Below, piece after piece: positions 26,921 through 35,610 of a DNA stretch of 40,131 nt; within the stretch, counting starts at the first letter, position 1, and every line of letters begins with the position of its first letter. The stretch lies in the NCBI GenBank assembly GCA_022792415.1, contig JAAWAY010000065.1, positions 1 through 40,131 of the forward strand, in the 5' to 3' direction. The notes beneath the pieces were generated by a model, which was given only the letters and a program-made list of their open reading frames with translations, was not told the DNA's origin and did no database searches. Origin of the DNA: Eggerthellaceae bacterium (GTDB taxonomy: Bacteria; Actinomycetota; Coriobacteriia; Coriobacteriales; Eggerthellaceae). The translations under genes and the position numbers were made by a program.

Positions 26921-28330
26921 ATGGCGAAGTTCGATGACGTGAGCGCCAAGCGCGTGATCGGCTTGGTCCTGGGCGTCGTCTTGGTGGCGGTTGCGGGACT
27001 TGCGCCGGATTCGTGGGGCCTGACGCGCGAGGGGATGCTGGCGCTGGGCCTGCTGGGCGGCGCCGTCGTCTTCTGGGTGTGCGACGTGCTGCCCATGGGC
27101 GTGACGGGCCTGCTGGCCACCGTGCTGCTGTTCCCGCTGGGGGCCGTGGACACGTTCGCCCAGGCGTTCTCCGGCTTCACCACCCTCAACGTGTGGTTCA
27201 TCCTGGCCGTGTTCTCCATGACGGCCATTATGTCGCGCAGCACGCTGGGGCTGCGCCTGGCGCGCCGCCTCATCGACCTGTCCGGATCGGACTCGCGCCG
27301 GCTCGTGCTGGCCTTCATGGGCGTGAGCGCCATCGTGTCCACGGTGATGACGGACGCCGGCGCCGCCGTGGTCACCATGAGCATCGCCATCGCGGTGCTC
27401 AACAGCCTGGGCGCCGAGCGCGGGTCGTCCAACCTGGGGCGCTGCCTGCTGCTGGGCATCACCTTCGCCGCGTTCATCGGCGGGTTCGCCACGCCGGTGA
27501 GCCACGCCCTCAACGTGGTGGGATCCGGTATCTACCAGCAGGCCACGGGTCAGGCGGTGAGCTTCGTGGAGTGGGCGGCCGTGGGCGTGCCCATGGCGCT
27601 GCTCATGGTACCTATCACCTGGTTCTTCCTCGTGCGGGCGTTTCCCCCTGAGCCCATCGACGCCGCCGTGGTGGGCCGCGCGGTGGACGACGCCATCAGC
27701 ATCGGGGAGTGGTCGCTGGTCGACACGAAGGCCCTGGCCTTCGTGGTGGCCATGCCGGTGGCGTGGGTGGCGTCGTCGTTCACGACGGTGCTCGACCCCA
27801 CCATCGTGACCATCATCGGCCTGGCCTGCATGTTCCTCCCCTTCGTCGACCTGCTCGACTGGAGGTACTTCGCCGGCTGCGTCAACTGGAACGTCTTCCT
27901 CATGCTGGGCGGCATCATGTGCCTGGGCAACGCCATCCAATCCACTGGGGCGGCGGCGTTCTTCTCGGGCCTGTTCATGGGGTCGGGCATCCTGGACCTC
28001 AGCCCCTTCGTCGTCATGCTGGTGGTGGCGTTCGCCGTGTATGCGCTGCAGACCGTGCTGCCTGTGGCTCCGGCCTTTCTCACGCTGCTGCTGCCTTTGC
28101 TCATACCCTACGCGCAGGCGGTGGGCATCTCTCCGCTCATCCCCGTGCTGGTGATGTGCTCTCTTCTGGCGGGCAACTTCCTGCTGCCGCTCAATCCCAA
28201 CAGCGTGGTTACCTACAGCGAGGGCTACTACTCGTTCTTCGACATGTTTCGGGGCGGGTGGAAGGCTGCTGTGGTCCACGTGGTGCTCGTCGTGACGGTA
28301 TCATTTGCCGTGACGGCGCTGTTTGCCTGA
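26921..28330 (+). CDS. SLC13/DASS-family transporter (cassette 2, T2)
   Basis: MAKFDDVSAKRVIGLVLGVVLVAVAGLAPDSWGLTREGMLALGLLGGAVVFWVCDVLPMGVTGLLATVLLFPLGAVDTFAQAFSGFTTLNVWFILAVFSMTAIM; RBS GGAAGGAGGGG. Confidence 0.85.
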   Translation: MAKFDDVSAKRVIGLVLGVVLVAVAGLAPDSWGLTREGMLALGLLGGAVVFWVCDVLPMGVTGLLATVLLFPLGAVDTFAQAFSGFTTLNVWFILAVFSMTAIMSRSTLGLRLARRLIDLSGSDSRRLVLAFMGVSAIVSTVMTDAGAAVVTMSIAIAVLNSLGAERGSSNLGRCLLLGITFAAFIGGFATPVSHALNVVGSGIYQQATGQAVSFVEWAAVGVPMALLMVPITWFFLVRAFPPEPIDAAVVGRAVDDAISIGEWSLVDTKALAFVVAMPVAWVASSFTTVLDPTIVTIIGLACMFLPFVDLLDWRYFAGCVNWNVFLMLGGIMCLGNAIQSTGAAAFFSGLFMGSGILDLSPFVVMLVVAFAVYALQTVLPVAPAFLTLLLPLLIPYAQAVGISPLIPVLVMCSLLAGNFLLPLNPNSVVTYSEGYYSFFDMFRGGWKAAVVHVVLVVTVSFAVTALFA

Positions 28331-28370
28331 TCGGCGGGGGAGGGGCGTCGTGCCGGAAGGGGGAGACGGT

Positions 28371-29264
28371 ATGCACATCGAGCGCCTGCGTGAGTTCGTC
28401 ACGCTCGGACACACCTGCAGCTTCAAGGCGACGGCCAAGGTTCACTACATCACCGAGGCCACGCTGAGCAAGCACATATCGGGTATCGAGGCGACGGTGG
28501 GCGCCAAGCTGTTCGTCCGCGATACCCACCACGTGCGCCTGACTGCGGTGGGTGAGGAGTTCCTGCGCGACGTCGAGGCCCTGATGGAGGAATACGACGG
28601 GGCCCTCATGCGCGTCAGGGCGCTCGCGTCGTCGATGTATCTGGCGCGCGTGGGATACCTGTCGGATGCCATGGGCGGGTTGTTGCCCGCCACGCTGAAG
28701 TGGATGGCCGAGAACCGCCCCGAAATGAACGTCAAGCTGACGGCGGCGGAATCGGGTGCGCTGGCATCTGGCCTGGCAGGCGGCCGCTACAACATCATCC
28801 TGTCCATGGACCTCGATGAGGACCTGCGCCGCCGCTGCCACTTCCTCAAGCTTCGCGAGGACGTGTTCTGCGTGGCGACGTCGCTGGCGCACCCCCTGGC
28901 CGACCGGGAGACCGTGACGCCGGACGATCTGGCACAGTGCCAGCTGCTGCTGCCCGACTCTGTGCAGATGGCGCCGATGCACCAGCGGCTGCGCGCCATC
29001 GTGGGACGGCCCCTGGACGAGTGCGACGTTGCGCGCGTGTGCTACGACATGTCGTCGGTCATCCTTCTGGCGGAGGCCGGTGTGGGCGTGGGCGTCGTGC
29101 CCCGCTTCATGGAGCGCCAGTACCGCGGGCGCATGCGGTTCATTCCCCTGCGCGAGGGGCCGGGAGTGCGGTTTGACCTGGGTGCCCTGTGGCTGAGGGG
29201 AAAGGATGAGGACCTGGCCCGCCCGATGGTGGACGCCCTGCGTGAGGTGGCGTTCCGCCCCTGA
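28371..29264 (+). CDS. LysR-family transcriptional regulator
   Basis: MHIERLREFVTLGHTCSFKATAKVHYITEATLSKHISGIEATVGAKLFVRDTHHVRLTAVGEEFL N-terminal HTH plus substrate-binding domain. Confidence 0.92.
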   Translation: MHIERLREFVTLGHTCSFKATAKVHYITEATLSKHISGIEATVGAKLFVRDTHHVRLTAVGEEFLRDVEALMEEYDGALMRVRALASSMYLARVGYLSDAMGGLLPATLKWMAENRPEMNVKLTAAESGALASGLAGGRYNIILSMDLDEDLRRRCHFLKLREDVFCVATSLAHPLADRETVTPDDLAQCQLLLPDSVQMAPMHQRLRAIVGRPLDECDVARVCYDMSSVILLAEAGVGVGVVPRFMERQYRGRMRFIPLREGPGVRFDLGALWLRGKDEDLARPMVDALREVAFRP

Positions 29265-29336
29265 GCGATGCGCGCCGGGCCCCGCGCGGCGCCGTGACGG
29301 CCCCTCGGTGGCCGCGTGTTGACGAAGGAGGCCCGC

Positions 29337-30155
29337 ATGGACGGGATATGGCAGTGCGGTCGGTTCGCGTTCTCGCTGGAGCGCCCGCTCGTCATGGGCG
29401 TGCTCAACGTGACGCCCGACTCGTTTTCCGATGGCGGGCGTTTCCTGGACGCTGGTGCGGCTCTGCGCCAAGCCGAGGCCCTGGTGACAGATGGCGCCGA
29501 CATCATCGACGTGGGCGGCGAGTCCACGCGCGCGGGCGCTGCGCCAGTGGACGCGGACGAGGAGTGGCGGCGCATCGGCGTGGTGGTGGCCGAGCTGGCG
29601 GGCCGCGGGCTGTGCGTGAGCGTGGACACGCGCCACGGTCCGGTGGCGCGCGCGGCCGTGGAGGCCGGCGCCAGCATCCTCAACGACATCTCTGGGTTCC
29701 GCGACCCGGCGATGGTCGCCGTCGCGGCCGCGTGCGATGCGGGCTGCGTCGTAGTGCACATGCAGGGCGAGCCGCCTACCATGCAGGATCATCCCTCTTA
29801 CGATGACGCGGTGGCCGAGGTGCGCGCGTACCTGCTGACGCAGGCGGCGATGCTCGAGCGGGCCGGGGTGGCACGCGACCGCATCTGCCTGGACGCGGGG
29901 CCGGGCTTCGGCAAGCTGCCCGCGCACTCCTACGACCTGGTGCACCACACAGATGCCCTGGCGTCGACGGGCTACCCGGTGATGGCCGCGGTGTCGCGCA
30001 AGAGCTACATCGGGCACGTGTTCGGCATCGAGGATCCCCTGGATCGCGACGAGGTGTCGGCGCTGGAGGCGTTCCACGCCTGCTACCTGGGCGCGCGGGT
30101 GGTGCGTACCCACAACGTGGCCTGCACGCGCCGGGTGCTGGAACGGGTGTGGTGA
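29337..30155 (+). CDS. folP: Dihydropteroate synthase
   Basis: LVMGVLNVTPDSFSDGGRFLD...ADIIDVGGESTRAGAAPV...SILNDISGF...VVHMQGEPPTMQ...LDAGPGFGK...ARVVRTHNV. Confidence 0.94.
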   Translation: MDGIWQCGRFAFSLERPLVMGVLNVTPDSFSDGGRFLDAGAALRQAEALVTDGADIIDVGGESTRAGAAPVDADEEWRRIGVVVAELAGRGLCVSVDTRHGPVARAAVEAGASILNDISGFRDPAMVAVAAACDAGCVVVHMQGEPPTMQDHPSYDDAVAEVRAYLLTQAAMLERAGVARDRICLDAGPGFGKLPAHSYDLVHHTDALASTGYPVMAAVSRKSYIGHVFGIEDPLDRDEVSALEAFHACYLGARVVRTHNVACTRRVLERVW

Positions 30156-30171
30156 ACGCGCGGGCGCTTTC

Positions 30172-30954
30172 TCACACCCGGCGCACGGCCTCCCAGCCGG
30201 CCATGGTGACGCAGTGGGGGAGCACCTTGCCCAGCACGCGCAGGGCGAGCGCCTGGGGGCTGCAGGTGGCCACGGCCAGGTGCGCGCGGTTGGCGGCGAG
30301 CGCGCGCGACACCACGGTGGCGGCGTCCTGGGCGCCCAGCAGGTGCCCCACGTCGTGGCCGGCGCCTGATTGGCGCGCCACCTTCTCGAAGCCGGTCTTC
30401 ACCCAGGTGGGGCAGACGGCGGTGGCGGTGATGCCCGTGCCGTGCAGCTCCCAGCGCAGCGCGCGGGTGTAGCTGAGCACGAAGGCCTTCGTCGACGCGT
30501 ACACGTTGAGGTGCGGCAGCGGCGTGAAGGCGCTCGCCGAGCACAGCTCGATCACGTGGGACCCGCGCCCCATGTGGGGCAGGCAGGCGCGCGTGAGGGC
30601 CACGAGCGCCCGGCAATTCAGGTCGATCATGGCCTCGGCGTCCGCCTCGTCGATGGCGCTCCAGTCGCCGAACTTGCCGAACCCAGCGGCGTTCACCAGG
30701 AAGCTGACGAAGGGGGCCTCCTCGTCCAGGAGCCGCGCGATGGCATGGCATGCCTCGGCGTCGGTGAGGTCGGCCGGCAGGCAGCGCGCCGGGGTGGTCA
30801 GAGAGGCCGCGACATCGCGCAGGGCCTCCTCGCCGCGGGCGATGAGCCACAGCTCGTCGGCTTGCTGCAGCAGGTCGATCTGGCGCGCGAACTCGCGTCC
30901 CATGCCCGACGAGGCTCCGGTGATGACGGCGATGCGCTTGCTCGGCTGGTGCAT
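30172..30954 (-). CDS. Short-chain dehydrogenase/reductase
   Basis: IAVITGASSGMGREFARQ, LVNAAGFGKFGDW, ELCSASAFTPLPHLNVYASTKAFV (YxxxK). Confidence 0.92.
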   Translation of the reverse strand: MHQPSKRIAVITGASSGMGREFARQIDLLQQADELWLIARGEEALRDVAASLTTPARCLPADLTDAEACHAIARLLDEEAPFVSFLVNAAGFGKFGDWSAIDEADAEAMIDLNCRALVALTRACLPHMGRGSHVIELCSASAFTPLPHLNVYASTKAFVLSYTRALRWELHGTGITATAVCPTWVKTGFEKVARQSGAGHDVGHLLGAQDAATVVSRALAANRAHLAVATCSPQALALRVLGKVLPHCVTMAGWEAVRRV

Positions 30955-31160
30955 GGGGACGTCCTTTCTCACGGCGGTTGCGGGTTCCATCATAGGCGCG
31001 CACGGCCCTTGGCGCGGGCCGCGGCGGCGGTCGGGGGCGAAACGGTAACGATGGGGAGCGCCCAACATGACGAAAGCGAAAGGTTCGCGCAACGGTGCGG
31101 AAAGGGCCGGCGCGTAAGGTGGTGGGCATCGAAGACGAGGCGATTTTCGAGGAGGCACCC

Positions 31161-31262
31161 ATGAAGGCGAACGACACCATCTTCAGCTCCCTGGCCGACA
31201 GCGGCGCGCTGCTGCTCATGCTGATTGCGGCGTATCTGGGCGGCGAGGACGCGTACGTGTAG
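31161..31262 (+). CDS. Small ORF, 33 aa, possible single-TM peptide
   Basis: MKANDTIFSSLADSGALLLMLIAAYLGGEDAYV*; RBS GAGGAGGCACCC immediately upstream; absent from ORF track (too short). Confidence 0.6.
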   Translation: MKANDTIFSSLADSGALLLMLIAAYLGGEDAYV

Positions 31263-31371
31263 CGCTCGGGCGCAAAAACCCGCCTCGGTGTCCCTTCCAT
31301 GGTGCTCGGAGGCGAAATCTTCCGTGGTATGGTCGAACGGCAGAGAATCGATCAGGGACAAGGAGGCGGTC

Positions 31372-31776
31372 ATGTTCCACGAGAGGAGCCATCGGGAGGG
31401 CCCGCACTTCTCGCGGGAGTTCATGGGACGCCCGCGGGGCGGCATGGGCGGCCCAGGCGCCGGCCCGGGCGGATGCCGCGGGTCGGGCGTGCCGGGCGGG
31501 CACCAGGTCACCGGCGCGGGCGGCCCAGGCGGCTGGTGCGGCGGCGGCCAGCAGCTGGGCGGCCATTACGGAGGGGGCCCGGTGCCGGGCCACTTCGTCG
31601 GCGGCCCGGGCCGAGGCAACCACTTCCACGCCGACCGCACGCCGCCGGGCCCTCGATCGGGGGTGTTCACCCGTGTGGGAGACTCGGGGTGGATAGACCC
31701 GGACGGGCGGTACTACTCGCGCGTGGGCAACATGATCCTGGGCCCCGACGGCCAGACCTGGACGTTCCTGGGCTGA
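31372..31776 (+). CDS. Gly-rich protein of unknown function
   Basis: MFHERSHREGPHFSREFMGRPRGGMGGPGAGPGG...SGVFTRVGDSGWIDPDGRYYSRVGNMILGPDGQTWTFLG; RBS AAGGAGGCGGTC. Confidence 0.72.
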   Translation: MFHERSHREGPHFSREFMGRPRGGMGGPGAGPGGCRGSGVPGGHQVTGAGGPGGWCGGGQQLGGHYGGGPVPGHFVGGPGRGNHFHADRTPPGPRSGVFTRVGDSGWIDPDGRYYSRVGNMILGPDGQTWTFLG

Positions 31777-31978
31777 GCGGCTGGCGCGGGTCCCGATCGC
31801 GTGCCGCGTGGGACGCGACCGGGGGTTGATCGGGCGTTTCGCTGCGTCCGTCGTGCGGCACGGAGCCCGGGCGAAAGGCGGTCTCCCGGCCACGGGTCGG
31901 TTACGTTTGAGGGCGGTTCAGAGGGTCGCGGTATCATCGTTCCAACACGATCATCGCCGCGAAGAGGACGAGCCAACC

Positions 31979-34225
31979 ATGGACATAAAACGCATCCTGG
32001 CCAGCGCCCCGCGCACCCACGACATCGGCGAGCCCGCGCCCCTCACCACCGTGTGGGGCGAGGCCCTCGACCCCTCGTCCGTGCGCCCCGAGCACCCCCA
32101 CCCCCAGTTCGCGCGCGACGACTTCCGCATGCTCAACGGGTGGTGGCAGTACGCCATCGTGCCCACGCTCGACGCCGGGCGGTCGTGGCGCAAGGTGCGT
32201 CCCCCCGCGCGCTACGACGGGCGCATCCTGGTGCCGTTCTCGCCCGAGGCGCCGCTCTCGGGCGTGGGGCGTACGGTACGGCCGGACGACCTGCTGTGGT
32301 ACCGCCGCGCCTTCGCCACGCCCGAGCTGGCCGAGGACGACCGCTGCCTGCTGCACTTCGAGGCCGTCGACTACGCCTGCGCCTGCTATGTCAACGGCGA
32401 GCTGGCCGGTACGCACCAGGGCGGCTACCTACCCTTCTGCTTCGACGTCACGCGGCTTCTGCACGAGCGGCCCGACCACGTGGCGGCCCACGGCCTCATC
32501 GAGGAGAACGAGCTCACGCTGTGCGTGTGGGACCCCAGCGACCAGGGCACCCAGCTGCGCGGCAAGCAGCGCCTCGAGCACGGGGGCATCTGGTACACGG
32601 CGCAGAGCGGCATCTGGCAGCCCGTGTGGCTGGAGGTGGTGCCCGCCTGCCACGTGGCGTCGCTCGCCCTGCGGCCCGACCCGGCCGGCGAGGTGCTGCG
32701 CCTGACGGTGGGCGTGCGCGGCACGGGGAAGCTGCTGTACGCGGACGTGACATCGCCCGAGGGGGTGCTGGTGTCCCGCGCGTCCGTGCGCGTGGAGGAC
32801 GACGGCGCCCCGGTGGAGATGGCCGTGGACGTGCCCGCCCCGCGGCTGTGGTGCCCGGACGACCCCGCGCTCTACGCCGTGACGTTGCGCTACGGCCATG
32901 ACGTGGTGCACAGCTACGCGGCGTTCCGCACCGTGGAGGTGGCGCGCGACGACGCGGGGGTGCTGCGGTTCAAGCTGAACGGGCAGCCGCTTGTGCTGCG
33001 CGGCGTGCTCGACCAGGGGTACTGGCCCGACGGGCTGATGACGGCGCCGGCGGACGCGGCGCTGGCCTTCGACATCGAGGCCATGCGCGACGCGGGGTTC
33101 AACCTCCTGCGCAAGCACATCAAGGTGGAGGCCGACCGCTGGTACTACCACTGCGATCGCCTGGGCATGCTGGTGTGGCAGGACATGGTGAGCGGGGGCG
33201 GCCCGCTGGACGCCTGGGCCAGCAGCTACAAGCCCACGCTGCTGCGCTGGTCGTGGGGACGCTATGCCGACGACACGCCGCGCCACCAGGACAAGCTGTC
33301 GGCGGGTGACGAGGCCTACCGCGAGGAGTGGCGCGCCGCCTGCCGCGACACGGTGTCCTACCTGGGAAACCACCCCTCGGTGGTGACGTGGGTGCTGTTC
33401 AACGAGGGATGGGGCCAGTTCGACGCGGCCGAGGTCGCCGCCGAGGTGCGCGCCCAGGACCCGACGCGTCCGGTGGACGCCGTGAGCGGGTGGTACGACC
33501 AGCACTGCGGCGACTTCCTGAGCGTGCACAACTACTTCCGCCCGTTGGAGGTGTATCCGGACGATCCCTCCCGGCTGGTGGGGGAGGCGGCGTCGCGGGG
33601 CGGCCGGGCGTTCGCGATCTCCGAGTTCGGCGGGCTGGCCCACGCGGTGCCGGACCACGTGGCCTACGAGGGCGTCTACGGCTACGATGCCTACGACGAC
33701 GCCGCGGCGTGGGCGCGGGCCGTGGCCGACCAGCTGGCCGCCGCCGACGTGCTGGCGCCCCAGGGGCTCAGCGCCTGGGTGTACACCCAGCTGTCGGATG
33801 TGGAGGAGGAGGTCAACGGCCTGCTCACCTACGACCGGCGCGTGAACAAGCTGGAGCGGGGCGTGCGCGCGGCCCGTGATGCGCAGGCCGCCCGGGAGCG
33901 CGCGCGGACCGAGGCCCCGGCGGAGGTCCCCGCGAGCGCGACCCCGGTTCCGGCGGTCGCGACCCCGGGCCCGGCGGACGAGGTCGGCGACGCGCCGGGG
34001 CCTGAGGCGGCCGCTGCCCCGGACGCGGAGCAGGCAGGGGAGGCGACGCCCCCGCGTCCGGCAGCGACGGAGGCCCCGCGCCCCGCGCCCCCGCGCGCGA
34101 CCGCGGGCTCGCGCCCTGCTCGCGCCGCCGCGGCGCCGTGCGGGCGCAGCGCGGTCTTTCGCATGCCGGCGCCCACGAGGACGCCGTGGGGTCGGATGCT
34201 CGAGGCGAAAAGGAGCCAGCGATGA
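31979..34225 (+). CDS. Glycoside hydrolase family 2 (beta-galactosidase/glucuronidase-type) with low-complexity C-terminal tail
   Basis: LLWYRRAFATPELAEDDRCLLHFEAVDYACACYVNGELAGTHQGGYLPFCFDVT; LRKHIKVEADRWYYHCDRLGMLVWQDMVSGGG; VVTWVLFNEGWGQFD (acid/base NEGWGQ); FAISEFGGL. Confidence 0.9.
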   Translation: MDIKRILASAPRTHDIGEPAPLTTVWGEALDPSSVRPEHPHPQFARDDFRMLNGWWQYAIVPTLDAGRSWRKVRPPARYDGRILVPFSPEAPLSGVGRTVRPDDLLWYRRAFATPELAEDDRCLLHFEAVDYACACYVNGELAGTHQGGYLPFCFDVTRLLHERPDHVAAHGLIEENELTLCVWDPSDQGTQLRGKQRLEHGGIWYTAQSGIWQPVWLEVVPACHVASLALRPDPAGEVLRLTVGVRGTGKLLYADVTSPEGVLVSRASVRVEDDGAPVEMAVDVPAPRLWCPDDPALYAVTLRYGHDVVHSYAAFRTVEVARDDAGVLRFKLNGQPLVLRGVLDQGYWPDGLMTAPADAALAFDIEAMRDAGFNLLRKHIKVEADRWYYHCDRLGMLVWQDMVSGGGPLDAWASSYKPTLLRWSWGRYADDTPRHQDKLSAGDEAYREEWRAACRDTVSYLGNHPSVVTWVLFNEGWGQFDAAEVAAEVRAQDPTRPVDAVSGWYDQHCGDFLSVHNYFRPLEVYPDDPSRLVGEAASRGGRAFAISEFGGLAHAVPDHVAYEGVYGYDAYDDAAAWARAVADQLAAADVLAPQGLSAWVYTQLSDVEEEVNGLLTYDRRVNKLERGVRAARDAQAARERARTEAPAEVPASATPVPAVATPGPADEVGDAPGPEAAAAPDAEQAGEATPPRPAATEAPRPAPPRATAGSRPARAAAAPCGRSAVFRMPAPTRTPWGRMLEAKRSQR

Positions 34226-35610
34226 ACGATCGACCTTGGGAATGGGAGCCCGCGTCGGCGCCGTCTGACGTCGAGGAGCGCGCCGCGCGGGACGGCGCGG
34301 CGGCCGATGGCGCGGCGGATGAGATGCTGGCCCGGCTCAGGGCGCGCTTCGACGAGGCCTTCGGCGCGTCGGAAGCCCCGGCTGACGACCCGCCGGCTGA
34401 TCCGGCGCTTGACCCGGTGACGGCGGCCTTCGCGCGCGCCGCGCACCACGGGCCCCAGGTGCTCGCATCGGCGCCGGGGCGCCTGGAGTTGGCGGGCAAC
34501 CACGTGGACCACCAGGGCGGCCAGGTGATATCGGCGGCCATCGACGAGCGGCTGTGGGGGCTGGCGGCCGAGAACGGGCTGGACGTCATCCGCCTGTCCA
34601 TGGAGGGCTTCGGCCGCGCCGTCATCGACCTGGCCGATCCCTCATGGGCCGACCCGCGTCCCGTCGAGCGCGGGACGTCGGCCGCCCTCGCCCGCGGCAT
34701 GGCGGCGTGCCTGGCCCGACAGGGCGTCGACGTGCGCGGGATCGACCTGGCCACGGCGTCCGACGTGCCGGCCGGCGCCGGCCTGTCGTCCTCGGCGGCC
34801 TTCGAGATGATGGTCGGCGCCTGCCTGGAGGCCCTGCTCGCGCCCGGCGGGCCCGCGGCCGTGCCGGCCGATCCCGTGGCGCTGGCCCTGGCGGGCTGCG
34901 AGGCCGAGGGCGCGTACTTCGGCAAGGTGACCGGCGCGCAGGATCAGCTGGCCAGCGCGTGCGGCGGCGTGCTGCTGCTCGACTTCGCCGGGGAGCGCCC
35001 CGCGGTGAGCTCCGTGCCCTTCGACGCGGCGGCGCACGGCTTTGCCCTGGTGCTGGTGGACAGCCGCCACGACCACTCGCTGCACACCGACGACTTCTGC
35101 GCCATCCCCGCCGACATGCGCGCCGTGGCCAACCTGCTGGGTGCGTCGCGCCTCGGCGACGTGCCGCCCGAGCGGTTCTTCGCCAACCTGCGCCGGGTGC
35201 GTGCCGAGCTGGGCGACCTGCGCGCCATGCGCGCCATCCACTACTACGACGAGGTGCAGCGCGTGGCCGACCAGCGCTGGGCGCTGCTGCAGGGCGACTT
35301 CCGGTCGTTCGTGGCGCTCGCGCGCGTGACGGGCGCGTCCTCGGCGCAGTTCCTGCAGAGCGTGTCGTGCCACAGCGAGGAGTCGCGGCCCCATCAGCCG
35401 GCGATGGCCGTGCTGGCGCTGTGCTCGCACCTGCTGGGCGAGCGCGGGGCGTGGCGCATCCACGGCGGCGGGTTCGGCGGCAGCGTGCTGGCCATCGTGC
35501 CGGCCGACGAGGTGGAGCCGTTCACGCAGGCCATCGACGAGATGCTGGGCTACGACGCGTGCTCGGTGGTGGAGGCGGGCGCCCCCGGCGTGTGGGCGCG
35601 GGCCGTGTGA
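34222..35610 (+). CDS. galK: Galactokinase (GHMP family)
   Basis: ASAPGRLELAGNHVDHQGGQVISAAI, VPAGAGLSSSAAFEMMVG, RIHGGGFGGSVLAIVPAD; ATGA overlap with GH2. Confidence 0.9.
   Translation: MNDRPWEWEPASAPSDVEERAARDGAAADGAADEMLARLRARFDEAFGASEAPADDPPADPALDPVTAAFARAAHHGPQVLASAPGRLELAGNHVDHQGGQVISAAIDERLWGLAAENGLDVIRLSMEGFGRAVIDLADPSWADPRPVERGTSAALARGMAACLARQGVDVRGIDLATASDVPAGAGLSSSAAFEMMVGACLEALLAPGGPAAVPADPVALALAGCEAEGAYFGKVTGAQDQLASACGGVLLLDFAGERPAVSSVPFDAAAHGFALVLVDSRHDHSLHTDDFCAIPADMRAVANLLGASRLGDVPPERFFANLRRVRAELGDLRAMRAIHYYDEVQRVADQRWALLQGDFRSFVALARVTGASSAQFLQSVSCHSEESRPHQPAMAVLALCSHLLGERGAWRIHGGGFGGSVLAIVPADEVEPFTQAIDEMLGYDACSVVEAGAPGVWARAV

Noticed and set aside
34471-34515. GalK motif reads GNHVDHQ rather than GEHTDY
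   Set aside because: From memory, GNHTDHQ-type galactokinases are common in gut Firmicutes/Actinobacteria; not novel.
34554-35609. N-terminal extension of the 1064-aa ORF containing galT
   Set aside because: Overlaps galK in another frame with shadow composition; ATG at 35610 overlapping the galK stop is the natural start.
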